64,000 nt of DNA from Bog-473 sp963707835 (GCA_963707835.1 CAVPRI010000002.1:1054001-1118000); one strand, 5' to 3'; positions 1-10,235 are shown, counted from the stretch's first letter. Program-made: numbers and translations. The notes: generated from the letters alone by a model not told the origin.

Positions 1-35
1 TCCCGGGACCTGATTCCGGGTCCTACGCTGGGCCC

Positions 36-338
36 ATGACGACCCTCGAGCCGGGTTCATCGACCGGAACGACGCTGGCGCCGGCCCGCCCAGCGCCCGA
101 CCTCGACGACGGCGACCACGACCGCATGGCCCACATCGTCCTCGAGGGGTACACCCCCAAGGGCGGGGAGTTCGTCTCCGCCGGGCCGAGCGTGGTGGAG
201 GGCATGGTCAACCGGACCCCGGTGCGGGCCCTGTGCGGCAAGGAGTGGGTACCCGGACGAGACCCGGGGCGCTATGGCCTCTGCCCCACCTGCAAGGAGA
301 TCGCCGAGTCGATGGGGTGGAAGATCCCCAGCCGCTAA
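36..338 (+). CDS. DUF3039 family protein
   Basis: A 100-residue protein matching the actinobacterial DUF3039 family, whose function is unknown. The acidic stretch DLDDGDHDRMAH near residue 25 is followed by the family core: ALCGKEWVPGRDP at about 65-77, then GLCPTCKEI. The lone Cys and the CPTC pair resemble a small zinc-binding ribbon, which is an inference. The ATG at 36 keeps the acidic N-terminal part; a later ATG at 126 would remove it. The ATPase gene starts 22 bases downstream on the same strand, so the two may be co-transcribed. Confidence 0.85.
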   Translation: MTTLEPGSSTGTTLAPARPAPDLDDGDHDRMAHIVLEGYTPKGGEFVSAGPSVVEGMVNRTPVRALCGKEWVPGRDPGRYGLCPTCKEIAESMGWKIPSR

Positions 339-360
339 CCGGCCCGCGGAGCAAAGCACG

Positions 361-1472
<1,112 letters not shown>

Positions 1473-1476
<4 letters not shown>

Positions 1477-2408
1477 GCCGGCACCGGAACGGGAAGAGCC
1501 AGCGCACCGTGATGTCGCCCCAGGGCCGGACGAGTCGCCGCCAGGAGGTGGCCCTGGCGTACCTCCTGTTGGCGCCCGCCCTGCTCCTCTTTGCCGTCTT
1601 CTCCTTCTATCCGTTCGTGCGCAACCTCAAGCTCATGCTCTACGAGACGCCACCGGTCCCCGGCGTCCCGGCGCACTACGTCGGGCTGCACCAGATCGTG
1701 CCCACGCTGACCTCGAGTCAATTCACCCAGAGCCTGGTCACCACCGTGCTCTTCGTGTTGCTGGTGGTCCCGCTCAGCCTGCTCGGCGGCCTGGCGCTGG
1801 CCGTCGTGGCCCACCGGCGCCTGCGCGGCATGGCCGCGTACCGGATCATCTTCTCCTCCACCTTGGTGAGCTCGGTGGCCGTCGCCGCAGTGGTCTTCGG
1901 CACGCTGCTCAATCCGGTCGTGGGGCTCCTGCCGTGGCTGGGCATCAGCCCCACCCCGCCCGCGCTCGAGAGCACCACCTGGGCACTGCCCTCGGTGGCC
2001 CTCATCACCATTTGGCAGTTCCTCGGTCTGAGCTTCGTGATCATGACCGCGGGCCTCCAGTCGGTGCCCGACGAGCTGCTCGAGGCAGCTCGCCTCGACG
2101 GCGCCGGCGCGTGGACGCGCTTTTGGCGCATGACGGTGCCGCTGCTCTCCCCCACCATCGTGTTCGCCGCGGTCGTGGGCACCATCTTCGCCTTCCAGGC
2201 CTTCGGCGCGGTCGACATCCTCATCGGCCCCCAGAGCGCGGCCCGGCTCCACACCAACGTGCTCATCTACGACATCGTCACCACCTTGCAGGTGGACAAC
2301 GACCCGGGCGCGGCCGCCATCACCGCGACAGCCCTCTTCGTGATCCTGCTCGGCTTGACGCTCGCCCAGCTGCGCTTCCTCGAGCGACGGGTGACCTATG
2401 GCCGGTGA
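1473..2408 (+). CDS. Sugar-type ABC transporter permease, MalF/UgpA-like
   Basis: Integral membrane subunit (311 aa) of the importer encoded by the surrounding genes. A basic N-terminus of about 25 residues precedes six predicted membrane segments, the first being VALAYLLLAPALLLFAVFSF. The cytoplasmic EAA loop that docks on the ATPase is visible as DELLEAARLDGAGAWTRFW. The start overlaps the ATPase stop by four bases and the end overlaps the second permease by eleven, so translation is probably coupled. Family placement rests on this layout and on the EAA-loop sequence typical of carbohydrate importers. Confidence 0.92.
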
Positions 2409-3255
2409 GCTCCCCTCAGCAGGGGCACGCCAGCGCCGTCGCCGGCTGCGCACGGTTGGCAGCTACACGCTGCTCACCGCCGGTGCCGTCGTCGTCGTCT
2501 TCCCGCTCTACGTCACCGTGGTCAACTCGCTGCTCGCCCCCGACCAGCTGGGGCAGCAGCCGCCACCGCTGTTCCCCACCCATCCGCAGTGGCACGACTA
2601 CACCACGGCGTGGACCACCGGGCACATGTCGACCTACATGGCCACCTCCGCCGTGGTCACGGCGACGATCGTCATCGGCCAGCTGGTCACCTCGGTCCTG
2701 GCCGCCTATGCCTTCGCCTTCCTCACCTTCCCCTTCAAACGCACGCTGTTCGTGCTCTGCCTGGCCACCCTCATGATCCCCCTCGAGGTCACCTTCATCA
2801 CCAACCTCGATACGGTCACCTCTTTGCACTGGTTCAACAGCTACGCCGGGCTCGCGGTCCCCTTCCTGGCCACCGGGTTCGGCATCTTCCTCCTGCGCCA
2901 GGCCTTCTTGCAGATTCCCCGCGATCTCCACGAGGCGGCGCGCCTCGACGGCTACGGCCATCTGCGCTTCATGACCCGAGTGGCCGTGCCGCTGGCCCGT
3001 CCGGCCCTGGCCGCCCTCGGAGTGTTCTCGTTCCTCGGGGCATGGAACCAGTACCTGTGGCCGCTGGTCGCCACCGGTGGGACCACGCCGCGCCTCACCG
3101 TGCAGATCGGCCTCAAGCAGCTCCTCGGGACCCAGGTCGACCAGGTCCCCGTCTCCCTCGCCGGAGCGGTGATCGCCTTCGTGCCCCTGGCCATCGTGCT
3201 GCTCGTCTTCCACAAACAGCTCGTGCGCGGCCTCACTACCGGCACGGTCAAATAG
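2398..3255 (+). CDS. Sugar-type ABC transporter permease, MalG/UgpE-like
   Basis: Second membrane subunit of the importer, 285 aa. It has a basic N-terminus, six predicted membrane segments beginning with VGSYTLLTAGAVVVVFPLYV, and an EAA loop DLHEAARLDGYGHLRF. The C-terminal FSFLGAWNQYLWPLVA segment is characteristic of the MalG/UgpE half of these permease pairs. It starts 11 bases inside the upstream permease gene and is followed after 68 bases by the binding protein gene, completing an ATPase-permease-permease-binding protein order. Confidence 0.92.
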   Translation: MAGELPSAGARQRRRRLRTVGSYTLLTAGAVVVVFPLYVTVVNSLLAPDQLGQQPPPLFPTHPQWHDYTTAWTTGHMSTYMATSAVVTATIVIGQLVTSVLAAYAFAFLTFPFKRTLFVLCLATLMIPLEVTFITNLDTVTSLHWFNSYAGLAVPFLATGFGIFLLRQAFLQIPRDLHEAARLDGYGHLRFMTRVAVPLARPALAALGVFSFLGAWNQYLWPLVATGGTTPRLTVQIGLKQLLGTQVDQVPVSLAGAVIAFVPLAIVLLVFHKQLVRGLTTGTVK

Positions 3256-3323
3256 CTCCGTGGTCGGTCGCGGCCGCTGCAGGCGAGGACCGCGGCCTCT
3301 CCACAAGGCGCAGGTGCTAGGCA

Positions 3324-4763
3324 ATGGCGATGGCAAAGGTGGGAAATGCCACCGTGCTCACACCGAGAGTGGCGCTGATGCTGATCGCCACCTTGACGGC
3401 GACTGCGTTGAGCGCCCTGAGCCTGATCGGTCCGGAGCCAGGAATCGCTGCCGCGGGAGCCAGCGCGCTGCCTGGCTGCAACCTGCGAGCGCTGGCCCAG
3501 CACAACGGCCCGGTCGACATCACCTTCTGGCAGTACACCTCCGAGGCCAACCAGACCACGCTGGCGTCGCTGACCAACGCGTTCAACGCCTCGCAGTCCA
3601 AGGTGCACGTGACGCTGGTGACCCAGCCCAGCTACGACGACACCTGGCAGAAGTACGTGGCCGGCCTCTCCAACGGGCAGCTGCCGGCCGCCGTGCTGCT
3701 CGAGGACCAGCGTACCCAGACCGCCATCGACACTGGCTCGTTCCTCCCGGTGCAGTCGTGCATGCACGCCGCCCACTACGCCACCGCCGACTTCCTGCCG
3801 CGGCCGCTCGACTACTGGAAGGTGGGCGGCGTGCAGTGGGCCCTGCCCTTCGCCGTCTCGGCTCCCGTCCTCTATTACAACCAGGACGCCTTCACCAAGG
3901 CCGGACTCGACCCGGACCGCCCGCCGGCCACCCTGGCCCAGATGGTCACCGACGCCGCCGCCCTCAAGGCCGCGGGCAGCGGGATGGGGCTGCCCGTGGA
4001 CCCCTGGGACTTCGAGGCCTGGCTGGCCACGGCCAAGCAGCTCTTCGTGAACAACCACAACGGCCGCAGCGCGCGCGCCACCACGAGCGCCTTCTCCTCG
4101 GCTGACGCCACGCGCATCTTCACCCAGCTGGACCAGTTGGTGCGCTCGGGTGACGCCACCACCAACCCCTACCTCGGGCCCGACCAATTCGACAACCTCC
4201 TCGGCATGGGCACCGGCAGATACGGCATGACCATCGAGACCTCGGCCGCGCTCGGCACGGTGACCCAGCTTCTCGGGTCCGGGCAGTACCGAAACGTGAA
4301 GCTGGGCGTGAGTGCATTGCCCACCGCGGGCACCGACGCGGGCGGCGGGGTCGAGCCGGGAGGGTCGGGCGTGTACATATCGAACAAGGTCCCGCCGCTG
4401 GAGCAGGCCGCCGCCTGGGTGTACCTCTCCTATCTGTGCAGCACCCAGAGCCAGGCCACCTGGGCGGCCGGCACCGGCTACATCCCTGTGCGCACCTCGT
4501 CGGTCGGGACGGCGACCGTGCAAAACCTGTGGGCCGCCGAACCCGGCTACAAGGTGGCGTACGACGAGATCAACGACGGGGCCGACACCCCGGCAACCGC
4601 GGGCTCGGTCATCGGCCCCTACGAGAAGGTGCGCACCGACGTGGTCGACGCCGAGGAGTCGATGTTCACCGGAGGGGTTTCACCCGCGGCGGCACTCCGC
4701 CAGGCGGCCCGGAACGTCAACGCCACCATCGCCGGGTACAACAACCGCCTCGGCTCCTCCTGA
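3324..4763 (+). CDS. Extracellular solute-binding protein, family 1 (UgpB-like)
   Basis: Secreted or surface-held binding protein (479 aa) expected to capture the substrate of the upstream transporter. An export signal is visible: basic start, then a hydrophobic stretch around residues 14-35, then an Ala-rich region. A Cys follows in ALPGC, but the Pro before it makes a poor lipobox, so lipid attachment is uncertain. The mature part has the family-1 pattern VDITFWQYTSEANQTTLASL, a hinge segment WALPFAVSAPVLYYN, and a C-terminal helical part with EQAAAWVYLSYL. The class binds oligosaccharides, sugars or glycerol-3-phosphate derivatives; which one is not determined. An alternative ATG lies two codons downstream. 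Confidence 0.88.
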   Translation: MAMAKVGNATVLTPRVALMLIATLTATALSALSLIGPEPGIAAAGASALPGCNLRALAQHNGPVDITFWQYTSEANQTTLASLTNAFNASQSKVHVTLVTQPSYDDTWQKYVAGLSNGQLPAAVLLEDQRTQTAIDTGSFLPVQSCMHAAHYATADFLPRPLDYWKVGGVQWALPFAVSAPVLYYNQDAFTKAGLDPDRPPATLAQMVTDAAALKAAGSGMGLPVDPWDFEAWLATAKQLFVNNHNGRSARATTSAFSSADATRIFTQLDQLVRSGDATTNPYLGPDQFDNLLGMGTGRYGMTIETSAALGTVTQLLGSGQYRNVKLGVSALPTAGTDAGGGVEPGGSGVYISNKVPPLEQAAAWVYLSYLCSTQSQATWAAGTGYIPVRTSSVGTATVQNLWAAEPGYKVAYDEINDGADTPATAGSVIGPYEKVRTDVVDAEESMFTGGVSPAAALRQAARNVNATIAGYNNRLGSS

Positions 4764-4904
4764 TGTCGCCCGGACCTTCTGGTCAGACGTAAACCCTGCA
4801 GCGCCCCGACATCCGTGCTTGCATAGAGCCTGGGTGGCCGTCCAGGGGCAGTCCACCCACGGGGGAAGCGGGGGGACCTTCCCGTCGCGGACAAGGAGCG
4901 TGAC

Positions 4905-5294
4905 ATGGGAGACGAAAAGGGTGGGGGGTGGCTGCTCTTCGCGGCCATCGTGCTCGGCATTGCCGGCATCATGCGGATCTTCGACGCCATCTGGGCGTTC
5001 CGCTACCACGGCATCATTCCCGAGAACCTGCAGGGGGCTCTCTTCGGGACCAGTCTCAAGACCTACGGCTGGGTGTACCTGGTGGTCGGCATCGTGCTGA
5101 TCCTGTGCGCCTTCGGCGTGGTCGTCCGATCGCAGGTGAGCCGATGGATCGGCATCGTCGCCGGTGCCATCGCCGCCATCAGTGCCATCTGGTGGATGCC
5201 CTACTACCCGGTGTGGTCGCTGGCCTACGTCGCCATGGGCGTCCTGGTCGTCTACGGCCTCGCCGCCTACGGAGCACGAGAGGTGAGCGTCTGA
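4905..5294 (+). CDS. Small four-helix membrane protein, DUF7144-like
   Basis: A 129-residue membrane protein with four hydrophobic helices: WLLFAAIVLGIAGIMRIFDA, YGWVYLVVGIVLILCAFGV, a third around residues 74-92, and LAYVAMGVLVVYGLAAYG. Spacing and residues such as GWVYLVVG and YYPVWSLAY match the actinobacterial DUF7144 group, whose role is unknown. The ATG is supported by AAGGAG eight bases upstream. The gene stands alone between the sugar-type importer and the GGDEF protein, with about 140 bases on each side. Confidence 0.75.
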   Translation: MGDEKGGGWLLFAAIVLGIAGIMRIFDAIWAFRYHGIIPENLQGALFGTSLKTYGWVYLVVGIVLILCAFGVVVRSQVSRWIGIVAGAIAAISAIWWMPYYPVWSLAYVAMGVLVVYGLAAYGAREVSV

Positions 5295-5430
5295 GCCCCA
5301 CGTGACCAGCAAGCCGCCACGCGAAAGCACCCAATTCCGCGGCGCCCTTCGCTAGTGTCGCCCGACGGACACCCGGCGCACGGCGCGCATCGGGTCACAC
5401 CGGGCACGGGCGAGGAGAGACGGGGACGCG

Positions 5431-6339
5431 ATGGTGGCGCAGGACACCGCACAGCTCGACGTGGCGGCGTGGCTGGCCCTCTTCGAGCACTGCGCCGATG
5501 GCGTTCTGTTCTGCCGCGAAGACGGAGCCGTTACGTTGGCCAATCCAGCCGCCTGCGTCATGTTGGCCACGAACCCTGCTCAGATCGTCGACCTCAGCCT
5601 CGACGGCCTGGTCGACCACGACGACCCTCGCTGGACGCTGGCGGTGGCCGAACGACGGCGCAACGGCACCTCGTCGTGTGTGGCCCGTCTTCGCCGCGGT
5701 GACGGCCACTACGCCGAGCTCGAGATCGCCGTGCGCAGCTTCCGGGGCGATGATGGCTCGGCCCAGCTCTGCTGCACGCTGCGCGAGACCGCCGGGCGGG
5801 CGGCGATCGAGCGCGAGATCGAAGAGCTCAGCGCCCGCCTGCTTCAGCTGTCGCGTGTCGACGACCTGACCGGCTTCCAGAACCGCCGCGGACTGGTGGC
5901 CGCCGGCACCCAGCTGTTCGCCCAGGCCGACCGGGCGGTGAGCGAGCTCCAGGTCCTCTTCGTCGACGTGCGCAACGTTCAAGAGCTCAACGAACGCCTG
6001 AGCCACGAGGCGGGCGACTCCGCCCTCCAGGCGGTGGCGCGGGCACTCTCGGTCACCTTCCGCACCACCGACCTCCTGGCCCGGGTCGGTGGCACCACCT
6101 TTGTGGTGCTCGCCCGCGACCTGCACACCCCCCAGCTCGAGGCGCTCGTCGAGTGCGTCCGCGCCCACCTCGACGCACCCGAGACCACGGCGTACATCGG
6201 TGCCGGGGTCGACGTGGCGTTCGGCTGGAACCCGCGGCACCCCGGCGACCCGACATCGCTCGAGGAGCTGATCACTCGGGCCGACCGGGCGGCCAGCCGG
6301 AGCCGGCGCCCGGCTCGCGTCATCCGACACCACACCTGA
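5431..6339 (+). CDS. PAS-like plus degenerate GGDEF domain protein
   Basis: A soluble 302-residue signalling protein. Residues 14-115 resemble a PAS sensor fold (ALFEHCADGVLFCREDG). A short helix EREIEELSARLLQLSRVD then leads into a GGDEF domain starting at DDLTGFQNRRG (144-154). The active-site motif, normally GG(D/E)EF, reads GGTTF at 220-224, so the metal- and substrate-handling acids are gone and diguanylate cyclase activity is unlikely. The inhibitory I-site RxxD is intact as RTTD at 211-214, exactly five residues before the motif. By analogy with known degenerate GGDEF receptors, the likely role is binding cyclic di-GMP. No membrane segment is seen. The ATG follows a GAGGAGAG sequence. 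Confidence 0.85.
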   Translation: MVAQDTAQLDVAAWLALFEHCADGVLFCREDGAVTLANPAACVMLATNPAQIVDLSLDGLVDHDDPRWTLAVAERRRNGTSSCVARLRRGDGHYAELEIAVRSFRGDDGSAQLCCTLRETAGRAAIEREIEELSARLLQLSRVDDLTGFQNRRGLVAAGTQLFAQADRAVSELQVLFVDVRNVQELNERLSHEAGDSALQAVARALSVTFRTTDLLARVGGTTFVVLARDLHTPQLEALVECVRAHLDAPETTAYIGAGVDVAFGWNPRHPGDPTSLEELITRADRAASRSRRPARVIRHHT

Positions 6340-6399
6340 GCACCGTTGGACCTTCAACATGACCGGGTGCGCCATTCCCGATAAATCCGACTAAACCAC

Positions 6400-6428
6400 T
6401 TGTATTTACAAATCCACGCTGATATTGT
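6400..6428 (+). promoter_or_regulatory. Putative promoter and operator of the sulfate-uptake operon (leaderless)
   Basis: In an unusually AT-rich patch, TTGTAT (6400-6405) and TATTGT (6423-6428) are 17 bases apart. TATTGT fits the actinobacterial -10 pattern TANNNT. Its position predicts a transcript start at or next to the A of the ATG at 6435, so the mRNA would be leaderless, consistent with no Shine-Dalgarno. The -35 box lies within an inverted repeat TTGTA-TT-TACAA (6400-6411) that could be an operator. Regulation by sulfur supply is inferred from context only. Confidence 0.5.
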
Positions 6429-6434
6429 GACGTT

Positions 6435-7478
6435 ATGGAAACAGTCCCCTTCTCAAACGCGCCCCAGGGGCGCTCCCACCGCCTCCTGCGCACGCTCGGC
6501 ATCGGCGCCGTCGCCGTGACCCCAATCGCCTTCTCGGCCGTCGTGGCCGCCCCGGCTGGTGCGGCCTCCAGTGGCGCGGTGAACCTGGTTGCGTACTCGA
6601 CGCCCAAGCCGGCCTACACCGCCCTGGTCGCCGCCTTCGCCAAGACCAAAGCGGGCGCCGGTGTCACCGTGTCCTCCTCGTTCGGGCCATCGGGGACGCA
6701 GGCCACCTCGGTGGCCAACGGGCTTCCGGCCGACCTGGTCAACTTCTCGCTGGCCACCGACATGAACAAGGTTGCCAAGGCGGGGCTGGTCTCGAGCTCG
6801 TGGGCCAAGGGTCCGACCAAGGGGATGGTGACCGACTCCATCGTCTCGTTCGTCGTGCGGCCGGGGAACCCCAAGCACATCACCACCTGGGCCGACCTGG
6901 TGAAGTCGGGCGTCGGAGTCATCACCCCGAACGTGTTCAGCTCGGGCAGCGCCAAGTGGAACCTGATGGCCGCCTACGGTGCCCAGATCGCCCAGGGCAA
7001 AAGCGCCGCGCAGGCCCAGGCCTACCTGGCCAAGCTGCTGCACAACGCCGTGGCCCAGCCCTCGAGCGCCAGCGCCGCGCTGCAGACCTTCCTCTCGGGC
7101 CAGGGCGACGTCTTGCTCGACTACGAGTCCGACGCTCTCTACGCCAAGTCCAAGGGTGAGGCGGTCGACGTCGTCACGCCGCCGCAGACCATCCTGATCG
7201 AGAACCCCATCGCGGTGACCAAGACAGCCGGCACCTCGGCCAAGGCGTTCCTGGCCTACCTGCTCTCTCCCGCTGGCCAGAAGATCTGGGGTCAGCAGGG
7301 CTACCGCCCTGTGCTGCCGTCGGTGGCGTCCAAGTTCCACTTCCCCAAGCCCAAGGTGCTGTTCTCCATCACCAAGTTCGGCGGATGGACCGCGGTGAAC
7401 ACCAAGTTCTTCGACCCCCAGACCGGCATCGTGGCCCACGACGAGCAGTCGCTGGGCGTGTCCACCGCCAGCAGCTAG
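6435..7478 (+). CDS. Sulfate/thiosulfate ABC transporter substrate-binding protein
   Basis: Secreted sulfate-binding protein, 347 aa. An N-terminal export signal (basic residues, then IGAVAVTPIAFSAVVAAPAGAAS) precedes VNLVAYSTPKPAYTALVAAF, the usual opening of mature family members. Other family segments are FGPSGTQATSVANGLPADLV, TWADLVKSGVGVITPNVFSS and the oxyanion-site region around GSAKWNLMAAYG. The gene starts the operon that continues with CysT, CysW and CysA, which fixes the substrate class as sulfate or thiosulfate. There is no Shine-Dalgarno; the promoter upstream predicts a leaderless message. Confidence 0.9.
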   Translation: METVPFSNAPQGRSHRLLRTLGIGAVAVTPIAFSAVVAAPAGAASSGAVNLVAYSTPKPAYTALVAAFAKTKAGAGVTVSSSFGPSGTQATSVANGLPADLVNFSLATDMNKVAKAGLVSSSWAKGPTKGMVTDSIVSFVVRPGNPKHITTWADLVKSGVGVITPNVFSSGSAKWNLMAAYGAQIAQGKSAAQAQAYLAKLLHNAVAQPSSASAALQTFLSGQGDVLLDYESDALYAKSKGEAVDVVTPPQTILIENPIAVTKTAGTSAKAFLAYLLSPAGQKIWGQQGYRPVLPSVASKFHFPKPKVLFSITKFGGWTAVNTKFFDPQTGIVAHDEQSLGVSTASS

Positions 7479-7484
7479 CGCCCG

Positions 7485-8399
7485 GTGAGTGACGCCGGTG
7501 CGACGGTTGCCGACCTGGGCCTCGGAGCCCGGGACGGGTCCAGCGCGCCCGGTGCGCTCCCGCTGAGCACGGATCGTCGCCGGGGCGGCCGCCCACCGGG
7601 AACCTCGGCGCGCGCAACGCTGGGGCGGATCGGCGGGCCGGCACTCGCCGTGACCTACCTGTCGCTGCTGGTCCTCCTGCCGGTGGCGGCGCTTGTCTCC
7701 AAGGCCTTCAGCGGTGGCTGGGCCGAGTTCTGGCGCGCCGTGAGCCAGCCCGAGGCGGTGGCCGCGCTCGAGCTGACCCTGGCCACCTCGGCCATCGTGG
7801 CGGTGATCAACTCGATTGCCGGTCTGGCCATCGCCTTCGTGCTCGTCCGCGACGACTTCCGCGGCAAGTCGCTGCTCAGCGCCGTGATCGACCTGCCCTT
7901 CGCTCTGCCGACCGTGGTCGCCGGGCTGACCCTCCTCGCCCTCTACGGACCGAGCAGCCCGTTCCACGTCGACCTGGCCGGCACCCGTCTTGGCATCGGC
8001 GCCGCGCTGCTCTTCGTGACGCTGCCCTTCTGCGTGCGCAGCGTCCAGCCGGTACTGGCTGAGCTCGATGCCGAGACCGAGGAGGCGGCGGCCTCCCTCG
8101 GTGCCTCGCCGCGCCAGGTGCTCTGGCGCGTGATCCTCCCGAGCATCTTGCCCTCGGTCCTGGCCGGCGCCGGGCTGGCATTCGCCCGCGCCGTGGGCGA
8201 ATTCGGCTCGGTGGTGTTGATCTCGGGGAACATCCCGTTCAAGACCGAGGTGGCCTCCTCGTGGATCTTCAGCCTCTCCCAGAGCGACGACCTGCCGGCG
8301 GCCGCCGCGGTGTCGATCGTGCTCGTGGTGATCTCGCTGCTCGTGCTGGTGGCCATCGGCTGGATGCGCCGGCGCTTCGACGTGCCGGAGTCCGTGTGA
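7485..8399 (+). CDS. cysT: Sulfate ABC transporter permease CysT
   Basis: Membrane permease subunit of the sulfate importer, 304 aa. A GTG start six bases after the binding-protein gene gives a 45-residue, low-complexity N-terminus; the conserved part begins at about GGPALAVTYLSLLVLLPVAAL. The EAA loop is DAETEEAAASLGASPRQVLWRV and is followed by GEFGSVVLISGNIPFKTEVA, a stretch diagnostic of CysT/CysU. Six membrane segments are predicted. The TGA stop lies inside the GTG of the next gene (GTGA overlap), indicating coupled translation with cysW. Confidence 0.92.
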   Translation: MSDAGATVADLGLGARDGSSAPGALPLSTDRRRGGRPPGTSARATLGRIGGPALAVTYLSLLVLLPVAALVSKAFSGGWAEFWRAVSQPEAVAALELTLATSAIVAVINSIAGLAIAFVLVRDDFRGKSLLSAVIDLPFALPTVVAGLTLLALYGPSSPFHVDLAGTRLGIGAALLFVTLPFCVRSVQPVLAELDAETEEAAASLGASPRQVLWRVILPSILPSVLAGAGLAFARAVGEFGSVVLISGNIPFKTEVASSWIFSLSQSDDLPAAAAVSIVLVVISLLVLVAIGWMRRRFDVPESV

Positions 8400-9214
8400 G
8401 GCGCCGCTGGCGGCTGCCCCTGAGGGCGGGGGTGCTCGGCTACCTGGGCCTGCTCGTGGTGCTGCCCGTGGGGACGGTCTTCTACCGCGCCTTCCAGCAC
8501 GGGCTCGGTGCGGCGTGGCACGCCATCAGCGCACCGGACGCCGTGCACGCCCTGTGGCTGACGCTGCTGGTAGCCGCCGTCGCCGTGCCCCTCAACACGG
8601 TCTTCGGGGTCGGGGTCTCGCTGATCCTGGCCAGGCACCGTTTCCCGGGTGCTTGGCTGCTCGACGCGCTCGTCGATATCCCGCTGGCCATCTCCCCGGT
8701 GGTGATCGGGCTGGCCCTGGTCCTCGTGTACGGCAAAGCGGGCTGGTTCGGGAACTGGCTGGCCGGCGAGGGCATCACCGTGATCTTCTCGTTCCCGGGC
8801 ATCGTGATGGCCTCGGCCGCCGTGTCCCTGCCCTACGTGGTGCGCGAGGTGCTGCCCGTGCTCCAGGAGTTGGGCACCGACCAGGAGCAGGCGGCGAGCA
8901 CCCTGGGTGCGGGGCCCCTCACGGTGTTCCGTCGCATCACCCTGCCCAATATCCGGCGCGGCCTGGCCTACGGAGTCACCCTCACCACGGCCCGGGTTCT
9001 CGGCGAGTTCGGCGCCGTGGCCATCGTCTCTGGCGCCATCGCCGGCAAGACCCAGACCCTGACCCTGTTCATCTCCGACAGCATCGACAACCTCGACCCG
9101 CAGAGCGCGTATGTCGGTGCCGTGTCGTTGTGCCTGGCTGCCCTGATCGTGTTGACCGTCCTCACAGTGACCGACCGCTCCCGGGAGGACTGGCATGCTC
9201 GGCACACCCCATGA
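8396..9214 (+). CDS. cysW: Sulfate ABC transporter permease CysW
   Basis: Second permease subunit of the sulfate importer, 272 aa. The frame is open upstream, but GTG at 8396 is chosen because it overlaps the cysT stop and is followed directly by a basic stretch and the first helix (VLGYLGLLVVLPVGTVFYRA). The family marks are clear: VDIPLAISPVVIGLALVLVYG, the EAA loop region ELGTDQEQAASTLGAGPLTVF, and GEFGAVAIVSGAIAGKTQTL. The gene ends 30 bases before cysA. Its pairing with cysT matches the standard heterodimeric CysT/CysW channel. Confidence 0.92.
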   Translation: MRRRWRLPLRAGVLGYLGLLVVLPVGTVFYRAFQHGLGAAWHAISAPDAVHALWLTLLVAAVAVPLNTVFGVGVSLILARHRFPGAWLLDALVDIPLAISPVVIGLALVLVYGKAGWFGNWLAGEGITVIFSFPGIVMASAAVSLPYVVREVLPVLQELGTDQEQAASTLGAGPLTVFRRITLPNIRRGLAYGVTLTTARVLGEFGAVAIVSGAIAGKTQTLTLFISDSIDNLDPQSAYVGAVSLCLAALIVLTVLTVTDRSREDWHARHTP

Positions 9215-9244
9215 TGGTCGCGGCACCATGACCGGTACGACACC

Positions 9245-10198
9245 ATGAGCATTCGCGTCACGTCCATCTCAAAGCACTTCGGCGACGCCGTGGCCCTCGA
9301 CGACGTCACCCTCGAGGTCCCCTCGGGCTCACTCACCGCGCTCCTCGGACCGAGCGGCGGGGGGAAGTCGACGCTGCTGCGTATCATCGCCGGCCTCGAC
9401 ACGCCCGATACCGGCACCGTGGTGATCGAGGGCGAAGACCTGACCGCCACCCCGGCGCGTAGTCGCGGCGTGGGGTTCTGCTTCCAGCACTACGCCCCCT
9501 TCCGCCACCTGAGCGTCCGGCGCAACGTGGCCTTCGGTCTCGAGATCCGACACCGCCCCAAGGCCGAGATCGCCGCCCGCGTCGACGAGCTGCTCGAGCT
9601 GGTCGGTCTCTCCCACCTCGGTGGGCGCTACCCCTCGCAACTCTCGGGTGGCCAGCGCCAGCGCATGGCCCTGGCCCGGGCCCTGGCCATCGAACCCAAG
9701 GTGCTCCTCCTCGACGAGCCCTTTGGCGCACTCGACGCGCAGGTACGCACGCACCTGCGGCAGTGGTTACACGACCTGCACGACACCTTGCGTGTGACCA
9801 CGGTGCTGGTCACCCACGACCAGGAAGAGGCGATGGAGGTGGCTGACCGGCTGGCCATCATCAACCACGGCCGACTCGAGCAGGTGGGCACCCCCACCGA
9901 CATGTACGACCACCCGGCCAACGAGTTCGTCCTCACCTTCCTCGGGCCCGCCACCCGGCTGGGCGGCCAGTGGGTGCGCCCGCACGACTTGGTGCTCCAC
10001 CGCGCCGAGGCCGGCGTCTCCGGCGCGCATGCCGCGGCCGGCACGGTGGCGCGGGTGACCCACCTCGGCTTCGAGGTCAAGGTCGACGTAGACCTTTCCG
10101 GTGGCGAGTCCTGCTGGGTGCAGCTCAGCCGCGGCACCGCATCGGAGCTGGGGCTCGAGCCGGGCGACGAGGTCTGGGTGGCGCGGACCACGGATTAA
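9245..10198 (+). CDS. cysA: Sulfate ABC transporter ATP-binding protein CysA
   Basis: ATPase of the sulfate importer, 317 aa. Walker A GPSGGGKST is at 35-43, the signature LSGGQRQR at 133-140, Walker B LLLDEP at 154-159 and the switch His in LVTHDQEEAMEVADRL. Residues 240-317 form a TOBE-like regulatory tail (VARVTHLGFEVKVDVDLSGG), in keeping with CysA. The gene is last in the sbp-cysT-cysW-cysA operon. ATG at 9245 is preferred since it sits right before SIRVTSISKHFG, the usual opening strand; the ATGs at 9211 and 9228 are in other frames or lack support. A hairpin with a T run lies about 75 bases downstream. Confidence 0.93.
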   Translation: MSIRVTSISKHFGDAVALDDVTLEVPSGSLTALLGPSGGGKSTLLRIIAGLDTPDTGTVVIEGEDLTATPARSRGVGFCFQHYAPFRHLSVRRNVAFGLEIRHRPKAEIAARVDELLELVGLSHLGGRYPSQLSGGQRQRMALARALAIEPKVLLLDEPFGALDAQVRTHLRQWLHDLHDTLRVTTVLVTHDQEEAMEVADRLAIINHGRLEQVGTPTDMYDHPANEFVLTFLGPATRLGGQWVRPHDLVLHRAEAGVSGAHAAAGTVARVTHLGFEVKVDVDLSGGESCWVQLSRGTASELGLEPGDEVWVARTTD

Positions 10199-10235
10199 TT
10201 GTCCTGGAATTGAGCGAGCCTCGCCAGCGTCGCCC

